Of a DNA stretch of 64,000 nt, positions 16,617 through 24,576 are shown in pieces. The notes under the pieces are model-generated. The model was not told where the DNA came from. It ran no database searches and worked only from the letters and a program-made list of their open reading frames with translations. Position numbers and translations under genes: made by a program. Origin of the DNA: Paraburkholderia tagetis (GTDB taxonomy: Bacteria > Pseudomonadota > Gammaproteobacteria > Burkholderiales > Burkholderiaceae); assembly GCF_022213065.1 (NCBI RefSeq), contig NZ_JAKLJA010000002.1, positions 186,001-250,000 of the forward strand, given 5' to 3'. The number at the start of each line of letters is the position of its first letter. Positions within the stretch are counted from its first letter, which is position 1.

Positions 16617-17648
16617 TTACTTCGATTGCCACGCGTACCAGCGCTTCGCAATCGCGTCGCGATTCTCGGCCCAGTACTTCATGTCGAGATTGATCTGCGA
16701 GGCCTTGTACTGGTCGGGCAGCGTCTTGGCCATGGCGGGCGGCATGAGCGCGGCCGACTTCACGTTGATCGGCGCATAGCCCGTGTCGGCCGCGAATTTC
16801 GCCTGGGCCTGCGGGCTCGTTGCAGCGGCGAGATACTTCATGGCTTCCGCGCGATGCTTGGCGCCCTTGGGAATCACGAGCATGTCGGCGGCGGTCAGGT
16901 TCTGGTTCCACGACATGCCCACCGGCACGCCGGTCTGCGCGAGCGCGTGCAAACGGCCATTCCAGAACATGCCGATGGGCGCCTCGCCCGAAGCGAGCAG
17001 TTGCTGCGACTGCGCACCGCCGCTCCACCAGACGATGTCGCTCTTGATCGTATCGAGCTTCTTGAACGCGCGGTCGAGGTCGAGCGGATAGAGCTTGTTG
17101 GGCGGCACGCCATCGGCGAGCAGCGCGATTTCCAGCACGCCCGGCGCCGACCACTTGTAAAACGTGCGCTTGCCCGGGAAGCGCTTTGTATCGAAGAGAT
17201 CCGCCCAGGTTTGCGGCTGCGCGCCCGTGTACTTCGCCTTGTTGTAGCCGAGCACGAACGAGTAATAGAAGCTGCCCACTGCATCCGGCGTTGCGAAGCG
17301 CGGGTCCAGCTCGTCCTTCTTCACCACGGAATAGTCGATCGGCTCGATCAGCCCGGCCTTTTGCGCGGCATAGGCAAAGTCGCCCTCCACGTCCACGACG
17401 TCCCAGCTCACGTTGCCGCTATCCACCATCGCCTTGAGCTTGCCGTAGTCGGTCGGGCCATCCATCAGCACGTTGATGCCGCTCGTCTGCGTGAACGGCT
17501 GCGCCCAATTTTTCTGTTGCGACGATTGCGTCGTGCCGCCCCAGCTCGTGAACACGATCGGATCGGCGGCCAGTGCCGGTGCTGCCGCGAGCGTCGTCGC
17601 GCAAACGGCGATCAACGGCGCGAAAAACGGAATGCCTCTGCTGCTCAT
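16617..17648 (-). CDS. Periplasmic binding protein of the ABC importer, PotD-like
   Basis: 343 aa. A Sec signal peptide (MSSRGIPFF.APLIAVCATTL, cleavage likely after APALA) is followed by an extracellular-solute-binding family fold beginning DPIVFTSWGG. Typical PotD-family elements are DVVDVEGDFAYAAQK, FATPDAVGSFYYS and AQSQQLLASGEAPIGMFWNG. The acidic residues that hold polyamines in PotD cannot be placed confidently, so the ligand may not be a polyamine. The next permease begins 104 bp downstream. ATG 17648 is preceded by GGAGAG. Confidence 0.9.
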   Translation of the reverse strand: MSSRGIPFFAPLIAVCATTLAAAPALAADPIVFTSWGGTTQSSQQKNWAQPFTQTSGINVLMDGPTDYGKLKAMVDSGNVSWDVVDVEGDFAYAAQKAGLIEPIDYSVVKKDELDPRFATPDAVGSFYYSFVLGYNKAKYTGAQPQTWADLFDTKRFPGKRTFYKWSAPGVLEIALLADGVPPNKLYPLDLDRAFKKLDTIKSDIVWWSGGAQSQQLLASGEAPIGMFWNGRLHALAQTGVPVGMSWNQNLTAADMLVIPKGAKHRAEAMKYLAAATSPQAQAKFAADTGYAPINVKSAALMPPAMAKTLPDQYKASQINLDMKYWAENRDAIAKRWYAWQSK

Positions 17649-17685
17649 GTCTCTCTCCAAGGGGAAACGGTTACGTTCAATGCCT

Positions 17686-18219
17686 TCAGTGTGTGAGGGC
17701 GAGCGATTGCACGGTGCCCGCCTGCGTATCGCCGACATAGATGCCGAACGCGTCCTGCCGGCGTTCGCGCACATAGCGCTCGAGCATCGAGCGCACGGCG
17801 GCGTCGCTCACCTCGTCCCAGGGAATCTGCGAAAGCGGCACGATGCGGATGCTGCTGTCGAGCCAGGGCGAACCGCTTTGAGTCACGCGCCCCCGGTAAT
17901 AGACGTGCACACCCGAATGTCCATCCGGCGCACGCTCGCCGCTCGCCTCGAACACGGCGAAAAGGAAGTCGAGATGCGCCTTGAGACCGAGCTTCGCGAG
18001 TACGCCGCGCAGGCTCGCGGCGTCGCTTGCCGGTTCGAGCTTGCTGCCCGTCGGCAGTTGCACGCCCTGGGCCGTGTCGACGAGCACGAGTCCATCGCGA
18101 TGCTCCAGGATCGCGCCCACCCGAGCGTCCGCCCCTGCCCCCGCTGCGGCCAGCGCGCGGCGAAAGCGCCCCGTATCGAATGTCTGTTCCGTGGTTTGTC
18201 CGCTCGTTGACTCAGCCAT
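17686..18219 (-). CDS. Degenerate Nudix-like protein heading the ABC operon
   Basis: 177 aa, no signal peptide. Its C-terminal end (SMLERY..., GIYVGDTQAGTVQSL) and its body align by eye with the C-terminal domain of the flavin reductase at 20976-21908 (SMLERY..., GLYFGDHSTGTVRPL). The arrangement (an opening strand like GAILEHRDGLVLVD, then an Ala-rich helix where a Nudix box would be) looks Nudix-like, but the GX5EX7REUXEEXGU catalytic box is absent in both. It may therefore bind a nucleotide or pathway ligand rather than hydrolyse it. It is the first gene of the importer operon, just downstream of three operator-like sequences. Function unknown. Confidence 0.7.
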   Translation of the reverse strand: MAESTSGQTTEQTFDTGRFRRALAAAGAGADARVGAILEHRDGLVLVDTAQGVQLPTGSKLEPASDAASLRGVLAKLGLKAHLDFLFAVFEASGERAPDGHSGVHVYYRGRVTQSGSPWLDSSIRIVPLSQIPWDEVSDAAVRSMLERYVRERRQDAFGIYVGDTQAGTVQSLALTH

Positions 18220-18257
18220 GACGTGCTCCAGTGGTCGCTGCGTGGTTCGATGAGATT

Positions 18258-18311
18258 ATGGTATGCCATCTTATGGTCCACAGCAACGGTCTTCGTATTA
18301 TGGAATACCAT
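18258..18311. promoter_or_regulatory. GntR operator cluster at the ABC-operon promoter
   Basis: ATGGTATGCCAT (18258-18269) and ATGGAATACCAT (18300-18311) match the motif ATGGWATRCCAT, with a shorter ATGGTCCA (18273-18280) between. They lie 39-92 bp upstream of the first gene. The TGGNNNNCCA core resembles FadR-subfamily sites. Confidence 0.75.
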
Positions 18312-18330
18312 GAGGCAGAATCAGCAGACA

Positions 18331-18372
18331 AAACAAAGGGCCGCCGGCGAAAAACGCCAGCGGCCCCTTTTG
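18331..18372 (-). terminator. Terminator of GntR gene 2, probably bidirectional
   Basis: GGGCCGC-CGGCG...CGCC..GCGGCCC (18338-18366) forms a long stem with an A5 loop. T-rich tracts follow on both strands (CCTTTT on plus; TTTGTTTT on minus). It separates the GntR 2 gene from the importer promoter. Confidence 0.75.
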
Positions 18373-18415
18373 TTACGTTACGAGTTACTTGACGAAGCGC
18401 GCGTCGAGAAACGCC

Positions 18416-19120
18416 TCAGCTATCTCCCACTTCCTCGTTCTGCTGCGCAAGCGCCGACAACGCCAATTCCGCAGTCTGCTGAATGTGAGCGAACGATGCC
18501 GCGGCTGCCGCGTCGCCGTCGCGCCGCTCGATTGCATCTAGCAAGCGGTTCATCTCGCGGTTGGAGTCGCCGCTGCGCCCCGGCGTGGCAATGGTCAGTG
18601 CGCGCAAACGGTTGATGCGCGCATTGAGCGTCTTGACGACCGTTAGCGACACATGCTTTCCGGCAGCTTCGAACAGCGCTTCGTAGAAACGCTCGGTGTA
18701 CTCGAGCACGCGCGGCAGTTCCCGCTTCTCGAACGCCTCTTCGATGACAGCACGAATATCGCGCAGTTGCTTCACGACTTCAGGCGTCGATTCCTCTGCG
18801 CAGGCGCGCGCGGCATTGGCTTCGAGCAAGCCGCGCAGTTCGTAGATCTCACCCACTTGCTCCGGATCGAGCCGCGCCACGATCGGCCCTTGCCGCGCCA
18901 CGATTTCGACCAGCCCTTCGGTCTCCAGATGCCGCAGCACCTCGCGCACCACCGTGCGGCTCACGCCAAGCTCGTCGCATAGCGTGCGTTCGACTAGCCG
19001 CGTGCCGGGCCGGAAATACCCCTGGACTATTGCAGTGCGCAGTTTGTCGAGCGTCAGTTCGCGCAGAGTCTTGGCATTACGGTCGATTTTGAGGTCTTGC
19101 ATAGTCCGGGGCGCAGTCAT
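18416..19120 (-). CDS. GntR-family (FadR subfamily) regulator 2
   Basis: 234 aa from ATG 19120 or 228 aa from ATG 19102. The winged helix (LRELTLDKLRTAI, LGVSRTVVREVLRHLETEGL) and the FCD domain make it a close paralogue of regulator 1 at 12989-13711. An operator-like sequence overlaps the ATG at 19120; this suggests autorepression and makes 19102 the more credible start, though neither has a good ribosome binding site. It is monocistronic, between the importer operon and the catabolic operon, and likely represses both. Confidence 0.9.
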   Translation of the reverse strand: MTAPRTMQDLKIDRNAKTLRELTLDKLRTAIVQGYFRPGTRLVERTLCDELGVSRTVVREVLRHLETEGLVEIVARQGPIVARLDPEQVGEIYELRGLLEANAARACAEESTPEVVKQLRDIRAVIEEAFEKRELPRVLEYTERFYEALFEAAGKHVSLTVVKTLNARINRLRALTIATPGRSGDSNREMNRLLDAIERRDGDAAAAASFAHIQQTAELALSALAQQNEEVGDS

Positions 19121-19130
19121 GGAATGCCAT
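19119..19130. promoter_or_regulatory. GntR operator at the GntR 2 gene start
   Basis: ATGGAATGCCAT fits ATGGWATRCCAT and overlaps the possible start codon of GntR gene 2, as expected for autorepression. Confidence 0.7.
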
Positions 19131-19182
19131 ATTATGACCTAACTGACATCCAGCTTTCCATACCGTTGGCGTGATAGCGCCA

Positions 19183-19473
19183 TCACCCGCCCAGGCCTTC
19201 GACAATCGCCACTTGCGCGATGCAATGCCCATCCCGTTTCTGCTTCGCCGCCTGGTATTCGGGCGAGTGGTAGCAGGCGAGCGCCGTTTGCATATCGGCA
19301 AACTGGATCACCACGTGACGCTCGAACGATTCCCCTTCCAGCACTTGCGACACGCCTCCGCGCGCGAGAAAAACGGCGCCGAACTTCTTGAACGCTTGCG
19401 GCGCAATGTCCGTGTAGTCCTTGTATTTCGCGGCATCGAGGACCTTCACGTGGGCAATCCAGAACGCAGTCAT
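19183..19473 (-). CDS. DUF1330-family ferredoxin-like-fold protein
   Basis: 96 aa dimeric alpha/beta-barrel-type small protein: TAFWIAHVKVLDAAKYKDY at the N-terminus and SFERHVVIQFADMQTALACY in the middle are diagnostic of DUF1330. These proteins are often found in degradation clusters; a few related folds are monooxygenase or isomerase-like, but DUF1330 itself has no established reaction. ATG 19473 has GGAAGGTGG upstream and is preferred over the ATG at 19521. It is divergent from the catabolic operon and shares its operator region, so it is probably co-regulated. Confidence 0.82.
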   Translation of the reverse strand: MTAFWIAHVKVLDAAKYKDYTDIAPQAFKKFGAVFLARGGVSQVLEGESFERHVVIQFADMQTALACYHSPEYQAAKQKRDGHCIAQVAIVEGLGG

Positions 19474-19519
19474 TTTTCCACCTTCCGTTTCGAAAGTTAT
19501 TGGTTGAGGGTTAACACTC

Positions 19520-19546
19520 ATGGCATGCCGTAACATGGTATACCAA
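19520..19546. promoter_or_regulatory. Tandem GntR operators at the catabolic-operon promoter
   Basis: ATGGCATGCCGT (19520-19531) and ATGGTATACCAA (19535-19546, containing the perfect palindrome TGGTATACCA) lie side by side, 38 bp before the first gene of the plus-strand operon and 47 bp before the divergent DUF1330 gene. Confidence 0.75.
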
Positions 19547-19583
19547 AATGCAGCTCACAATCAACGCACAAAAGGAAGGTGCC

Positions 19584-20186
19584 ATGAGCCTGATTCGCAA
19601 AACCATCCTCCATGTCGAGACCGTCTATGTGGATGGCGACAAGGCCGCCGCCAGGCCGCTGAAGATGATCGGCGCGGCGGCTGTGATCAAGAACCCGTGG
19701 GCAGGCCGCGGCTATGTGGAAGATCTCTCGCCGGAGATTCGCGCCCTCGGGCCGCAACTCAGCGAGCACCTGACGAAGCTGATCCTCGATGAAGCCGGTT
19801 CGGGCGAAGCGGTCGAGGCGTTCGGCAAGAGCGCCATTGTCGGTCTCGCCGGTGAGCTCGAGCACGCGTCCGCGCTGATCCACACCCTGCACTTCGGCAA
19901 CATCTATCGCTCGGCCGTGGGCGCCAAGTCGTACCTCGCCTTCAACAACACGCGCGGCCCGGCCAATGCCCCCCTGCTCATCCCGATGATGGACAAGAAC
20001 GACGAAGGCCGCCGCTCGCACTACCTCACGCTCCAGTTTGCAATTCCCGACGCCCCGGCGGCCGATGAACTCGTCATCGCCATTGGCGCCTCGACCGCTG
20101 GCCGTCCGCATCACCGCATTGGCGATCGCTACAAAGATCTCGCAGAGCTCGGAAATGACGTCAAGAACCCTGCAGCTGTCCAATAA
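19584..20186 (+). CDS. AA_synth-family (DUF1185) protein
   Basis: 200 aa, cytoplasmic. Family features: IRKTILHVETVYVDG at the start, KNPWAGRGYVEDL, the LGPQLSEHL helix, GKSAIVGLAGELEHA and the Arg/His-rich C-terminal RPHHRIGD. The family was named for a presumed amino acid synthesis role, but I know of no demonstrated reaction; members commonly sit next to flavin monooxygenases and hydrolases. AAGGAAGG lies four bases before ATG 19584, so the upstream ATG at 19548, which would cover the operator, is rejected. First gene of the operon; it overlaps the hydrolase gene by 32 bp. Confidence 0.82.
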   Translation: MSLIRKTILHVETVYVDGDKAAARPLKMIGAAAVIKNPWAGRGYVEDLSPEIRALGPQLSEHLTKLILDEAGSGEAVEAFGKSAIVGLAGELEHASALIHTLHFGNIYRSAVGAKSYLAFNNTRGPANAPLLIPMMDKNDEGRRSHYLTLQFAIPDAPAADELVIAIGASTAGRPHHRIGDRYKDLAELGNDVKNPAAVQ

Positions 20187-20979
20187 CCGCGTCGCCCACT
20201 TTCTCGAACAAGGCGTCGGCGAACCGCTGGTCCTGATCCATGGCGTGGGCATGCAAGCGAGCGCGTGGTATCCGCAGATGGACGACCTGTCGCGCGAATT
20301 CCGGGTGATCTCGGTCGACATGCCGGGCCACGGCACGAGCGACGCACTCGACGCGAACGCCGACCTGCAACAGTTCGTGCAGTGGGCAGCCGAGTTCATC
20401 GAAGCGCTTCAGGTTGGCCCCGTCAATCTGGCCGGCCACTCGATGGGTTCGCTGATCGCCGCTGGCGTGGCCGTGACGCGGCCCGATCTGGTCAAGCGCG
20501 TGGCAGTCCTGAACGGTGTGTATCGCCGCACGGAAGAAGCGCGCGAAGCCGTTTTGCAACGCGCCGCCGAGCTGCGCTCGGGAACCATCGACGTGGAAAC
20601 GCCGCTGCAGCGCTGGTTCAATGCCGAGGAAGCGCAACGCATTGCCGCGCAAAAGGTCGAGTCGTGGCTGAAATCGGTGAACCTCGCTGGCTACGCCACG
20701 GCGTACACGGCTTTCGCTAAGGGCGACGAAGTGTATGCGGACGGCTGGCACACGATTGCGTGCCCGGCTCTCGTGCTCACCGGTTCGGACGACCCGAATT
20801 CGACGCCGGCGATGGCCATGCAGATGGCGCAGGCCGCCCATGACGGGACGGCCGTCGTGATCGAAAACGAGCGCCATATGGTGAACCTGACCGCGCCCGA
20901 CGAAGTCAATCGCGCCCTGCGTGCCTGGTTGCAGACCGGGCCGCAAGCGCCAAATCATGCAGTGGGAAATGTGCTATGA
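20155..20979 (+). CDS. Alpha/beta-hydrolase
   Basis: 274 aa serine hydrolase. Oxyanion-loop HGVGMQ, nucleophile elbow GHSMGS, acid residue near GSDDPNSTP and the final His in ERHMVNLTAP are all present in order. Similar enzymes cleave esters, C-C bonds or, as RutD, help release carbamate-type intermediates. In this operon it would act on the ring-opened or oxygenated product. The ATG at 20155 lies inside the AA_synth gene and the stop overlaps the next start (ATGA), giving tight translational coupling. Confidence 0.88.
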   Translation: MTSRTLQLSNNRVAHFLEQGVGEPLVLIHGVGMQASAWYPQMDDLSREFRVISVDMPGHGTSDALDANADLQQFVQWAAEFIEALQVGPVNLAGHSMGSLIAAGVAVTRPDLVKRVAVLNGVYRRTEEAREAVLQRAAELRSGTIDVETPLQRWFNAEEAQRIAAQKVESWLKSVNLAGYATAYTAFAKGDEVYADGWHTIACPALVLTGSDDPNSTPAMAMQMAQAAHDGTAVVIENERHMVNLTAPDEVNRALRAWLQTGPQAPNHAVGNVL

Positions 20980-21908
20980 GCGCTACGAGCCAACAGACCG
21001 CCCCGATCAACACCCGTGAGCTTCGCGATGCATTCGGGGCCTTTATGACGGGCGTCACGATCGTGACCACCGCTCGCGAGGATGGCCAGCCGCTCGGCTT
21101 CACCGCGAATTCGTTCTCGTCCGTTTCGCTGGACCCTGCGTTGCTGCTGGTGAGCATCGCGAAGACGTCGAGCAATTACCAGACGTTTGCCACCACGGGC
21201 CACTTTGCGATCAATATTCTCGCGGAAGGGCAAAAGGAGCTGTCGAACACCTTCGCGCGCCCCAGCGACGACCGCTTCGCCAAAGTGGACTGGCAGTTGA
21301 GCGCCCACCGCAATCCGCTCATCAACGACGTCAGCGCATGGTTCGACTGCACGACGCACGCGGTGATCGATGCGGGCGATCATGCGCTCATCGTCGGCAA
21401 GGTCGAGGCGTTCCACTCCGCGGGGTACGCAGGCCTGGGCTATTACCGTGGGGGCTATTTCACGCCGGCGAAGCTCTCGGCCGAGGTCATCGCCGGTCCG
21501 AAGGTCATCGTGAGCGCGATCATCACCCGCGACGACAAAGTGCTCATGGTCAAGACGGCCGGCAACAAATGGGCGCTGCCGGCGAAGGAGATCGGCAACG
21601 AAGGCGCGGATAAAGCGCTCGCTGAAATCTTCAGGCAATACCAGCCGGACGCATCGGCAAGCTTTATTTATTCGGTCTACAACAATACCGAAACGTTCTA
21701 CCAGTACATCTCGTTCCTCTGCAGCGCACCGGACGAGCTCGCCGTCGCGGGCGAATTCGTGAGCCTCGACAACATCGAGCCCGAAGCGTTCCAGGACAGC
21801 GCATTGGCCAGCATGCTCGAACGCTATCGCAAGGAGAGCCAGTTGAAGAGCTACGGCTTGTACTTCGGCGACCACAGCACCGGCACCGTCCGCCCGCTTC
21901 TTTCCTGA
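20976..21908 (+). CDS. Flavin reductase fused to a degenerate Nudix-like domain
   Basis: 310 aa. Residues about 12-160 are a flavin-reductase-like (RutF/HpaC) domain: FMTGVTIVTT, FTANSFSSVSLDPALLLVSI, HFAINIL and the final GYYRGGYF. It should supply reduced FMN to the monooxygenase encoded next. Residues about 168-310 form an extra domain with a Nudix-like layout but no Nudix box. The same domain stands alone as the first gene of the divergent importer operon. Ordinary flavin reductases end near residue 165, so the fusion is distinctive. Start overlaps the hydrolase stop. Confidence 0.9.
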   Translation: MSATSQQTAPINTRELRDAFGAFMTGVTIVTTAREDGQPLGFTANSFSSVSLDPALLLVSIAKTSSNYQTFATTGHFAINILAEGQKELSNTFARPSDDRFAKVDWQLSAHRNPLINDVSAWFDCTTHAVIDAGDHALIVGKVEAFHSAGYAGLGYYRGGYFTPAKLSAEVIAGPKVIVSAIITRDDKVLMVKTAGNKWALPAKEIGNEGADKALAEIFRQYQPDASASFIYSVYNNTETFYQYISFLCSAPDELAVAGEFVSLDNIEPEAFQDSALASMLERYRKESQLKSYGLYFGDHSTGTVRPLLS

Positions 21909-21919
21909 AAGGTCACATC

Positions 21920-22957
21920 ATGCGTTTTTCCCTTTTCGTACACATGGAGCGCGTCTCCGACCAGACCAGCCAAAAGCAGCTGTATGACGAAATGGTCGAG
22001 CTGTGCCAGATCGCCGATCGCGGCGGCATGCACGCCGTCTGGACCGGCGAGCACCACGGCATGGACTTCACCATCGCGCCCAATCCGTTCATCAATCTCG
22101 TCGATCTCGCCAACAAGACGAAACGCGTGAGGCTCGGCACGGGCACGGTCATCGCACCGTTCTGGCACCCGATCAAGCTCGCTGGCGAAGCCGCGATGAC
22201 CGACATCGTCACGGATGGGCGTCTTGAACTCGGCATTGCGCGCGGCGCATACTCGTTCGAGTACGAGCGCCTGATGCCGGGGCTCGACGCCTGGGGTGCC
22301 GGGCAACGCATGCGCGAGCTCATTCCAGCCGTGAAAAAACTCTGGGAAGGCGATTACGCGCACGAAGGCGAGTTCTGGAAATTCCCCTCGACGACTTCGT
22401 CGCCGCTGCCGCTGCAACAGCCGCATCCGCCGATCTGGGTGGCCGCGCGCGACCCGAACAGCCACGAATTCGCCGTGTCCAATGGCTGCAACGTCCAGGT
22501 CACGCCGTTGCACCTGGGCGATGAAGAAGTCGAAAAGCTCGTGGGCCACTTCAACGCTGCGTGCGAGAAGTTCAGCAACGTGCCGCGTCCGCAGATCATG
22601 CTGCTGCGCCACACCTATGTGGCGAGCAGCGAGGACGACGCACAGGTCGCCGCCGAGGAAGTGAACGTGTTCTACAACTACTTCGGCGCGTGGTTCAAGA
22701 ACGAGCGGCCGGTCAGCCGCGGCATGATCAAACCATTGAGCCAGGAAGAAATGGCCGCGCATCCATTCTATTCGCCTGAGGCCATGCGCAAGAACAACGT
22801 GATCGGCACGCCCGCGGAAGTGATCGCGCGTCTTAAGGCCTACGAAGCACTCGGCTTCGACGAGTACTCGTTCTGGATCGACACCGGTATGAGTTTCGAG
22901 CGCAAGAAGGCTTCACTCGAGCGCATGATCCGCGATGTGATGCCCGCGTTCCAATGA
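21920..22957 (+). CDS. LLM-class (luciferase-like) flavin-dependent monooxygenase
   Basis: 345 aa TIM-barrel enzyme using reduced FMN and oxygen. Typical pieces are the N-terminal FSLFVHMERV strand, AVWTGEHHG, RLGTGTVIAPFWHP, GRLELGIARG and HPPIWVAA. It is the probable pathway-defining oxygenase of the operon, supplied by the reductase encoded 11 bp upstream. Relatives include RutA (uracil ring opening) and enzymes cleaving other N-heterocycles or sulfonates. Which bond is oxidised cannot be read here. GAAAGG precedes ATG 21920. Confidence 0.9.
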   Translation: MRFSLFVHMERVSDQTSQKQLYDEMVELCQIADRGGMHAVWTGEHHGMDFTIAPNPFINLVDLANKTKRVRLGTGTVIAPFWHPIKLAGEAAMTDIVTDGRLELGIARGAYSFEYERLMPGLDAWGAGQRMRELIPAVKKLWEGDYAHEGEFWKFPSTTSSPLPLQQPHPPIWVAARDPNSHEFAVSNGCNVQVTPLHLGDEEVEKLVGHFNAACEKFSNVPRPQIMLLRHTYVASSEDDAQVAAEEVNVFYNYFGAWFKNERPVSRGMIKPLSQEEMAAHPFYSPEAMRKNNVIGTPAEVIARLKAYEALGFDEYSFWIDTGMSFERKKASLERMIRDVMPAFQ

Positions 22958-22969
22958 GGTCCTGATGCC

Positions 22970-24439
22970 ATGAATGTTCATTTTCAGCTCTATATCGACG
23001 GCCAGTTCGAAGCGGGCGCCGCCACGTTCGGCAGCGTCAATCCCGCCACGGGCACCGTGTGGGCGCAGATGCCCGAAGCCCGCACCGACGAGGTCAACCG
23101 GGCCGTGGCGGCCGCGGGCCGCGCGCTGACCGATCCCAGCTGGGCGGATCTTTCGGCGTCCGCACGAGGGAAACTGCTGTACAGGCTCGCCGATCTCGTC
23201 GAAAAAGCTGCGCCGCGACTGGCTGAAATTGAAACGAACGACACCGGCAAGATCATCAGGGAAACGTCGAGCCAGATCGCCTATGTTGCGGAGTACTACC
23301 GGTATTACGCAGGTATTGCCGACAAGATCGAGGGGAGCAACATCCCCGTCGACAAGCCGGACATGCAGGTCTGGCTCCAACGGCAGCCCGTTGGCGTGGT
23401 GGCCGCCATCGTTCCCTGGAACAGCCAGTTGTTTCTCTCCGCGGTCAAGGTCGGGCCGGCGCTGGCCGCCGGCTGCACCGTGGTGCTCAAGGCATCCGAG
23501 GAAGCGCCCGGCCCCTTGCTAGAATTCGCGCGCCTCGTGCATGAAGCGGGATTTCCCGCCGGCGTCGTCAACGTCATTACCGGCTTCGGCCCGGAATGCG
23601 GCGCGGTGCTGAGCAGCCACCCGGGCGTGGACAAGGTCGCCTTCACCGGCGGCCCCGAGACCGCGCGCCACATCGTCAGGAACACGGCCAATAATCTCGC
23701 CAAGGTCTCGCTGGAACTCGGCGGCAAGTCGCCGTTCATCGTCTTCGCCGATACCGATATCCAGAGCGCGGTGAATGCACAGGTCGCGGCCATCTTCGCC
23801 GCGAGCGGCCAAAGCTGCGTCGCGGGTTCGCGCCTGCTGATCGAGGCGTCGGTCAAGGAGCAGTTCCTCGCGCTGCTGGTCGAGCGCGTTGCGCGCATTC
23901 GTGTGGGCTCGCCCAACGAGATGGAGACGGAATACGGGCCGCTGTGCACCGAACGGCAACTGCGCAATATCGAGTCGGTGGTGGCGAGTTCCGTGCGTCA
24001 AGGTGCGAAGGTGCTCGCAGGCGGGAAGAAGCTGGAGCGCGACGGCTACTACTACGCGCCCACGATTCTGGACTGCACTGGCGTCGAGAATGCCGACAGC
24101 ATCACGACGGAACTGTTCGGCCCGGTGCTGTCCGTGGACACGTTCACGACGGAACAGGAAGCCATCGACAAAGCCAACAGCACGGTCTATGGTCTCGCCG
24201 CCGGCATTTTCACGACCAGTCTCACGCGGGCTCACCGCGTTTCGAAGCGCGTGCGCTCCGGCATCGTCTGGATCAACACCTATCGCGCGGTGTCCCCGCT
24301 CGTGCCGTTCGGCGGCTTCGGACTTTCCGGGCACGGCCGCGAAGGTGGCTTTAGCGCCGCGCTCGAATACACGACGACGAAGTCCGTGTGGCTGCGCACC
24401 TCGGACGAACCGATCAGCGATCCGTTCGTAATGCGCTAG
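22970..24439 (+). CDS. NAD(P)-dependent aldehyde dehydrogenase
   Basis: 489 aa ALDH superfamily. Glu249 in LELGGKSP and Cys283 in ASGQSCVAG are the catalytic pair; IVPWNSQLFLS and FTGGPETARH line the cofactor site; GGFGLSGHGREGG closes the fold. It likely oxidises an aldehyde released from the monooxygenase/hydrolase product to a carboxylate. It differs from GabD at 10848 (about one third identical by eye) and is not a duplicate. It follows the monooxygenase gene by 12 bp. Confidence 0.92.
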   Translation: MNVHFQLYIDGQFEAGAATFGSVNPATGTVWAQMPEARTDEVNRAVAAAGRALTDPSWADLSASARGKLLYRLADLVEKAAPRLAEIETNDTGKIIRETSSQIAYVAEYYRYYAGIADKIEGSNIPVDKPDMQVWLQRQPVGVVAAIVPWNSQLFLSAVKVGPALAAGCTVVLKASEEAPGPLLEFARLVHEAGFPAGVVNVITGFGPECGAVLSSHPGVDKVAFTGGPETARHIVRNTANNLAKVSLELGGKSPFIVFADTDIQSAVNAQVAAIFAASGQSCVAGSRLLIEASVKEQFLALLVERVARIRVGSPNEMETEYGPLCTERQLRNIESVVASSVRQGAKVLAGGKKLERDGYYYAPTILDCTGVENADSITTELFGPVLSVDTFTTEQEAIDKANSTVYGLAAGIFTTSLTRAHRVSKRVRSGIVWINTYRAVSPLVPFGGFGLSGHGREGGFSAALEYTTTKSVWLRTSDEPISDPFVMR

Positions 24440-24576
24440 GCACCGGGCGCATCACGCTCACCTGCAGTATCGACGTATCGATTCAACGTATCGATTCAAA
24501 GCCCGTAGAGGCCACGTTTTGCCGCGCCGCTATCGCGCGCGGTCCGACGTGGCCCGGCAATAAAGATGGAGACAGC

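Noticed and set aside
13687..18219. Polyamine specificity for the Pot-type importer
   Set aside because: The family resemblance is clear, but the polyamine-binding acidic residues could not be placed and the context suggests another ligand.
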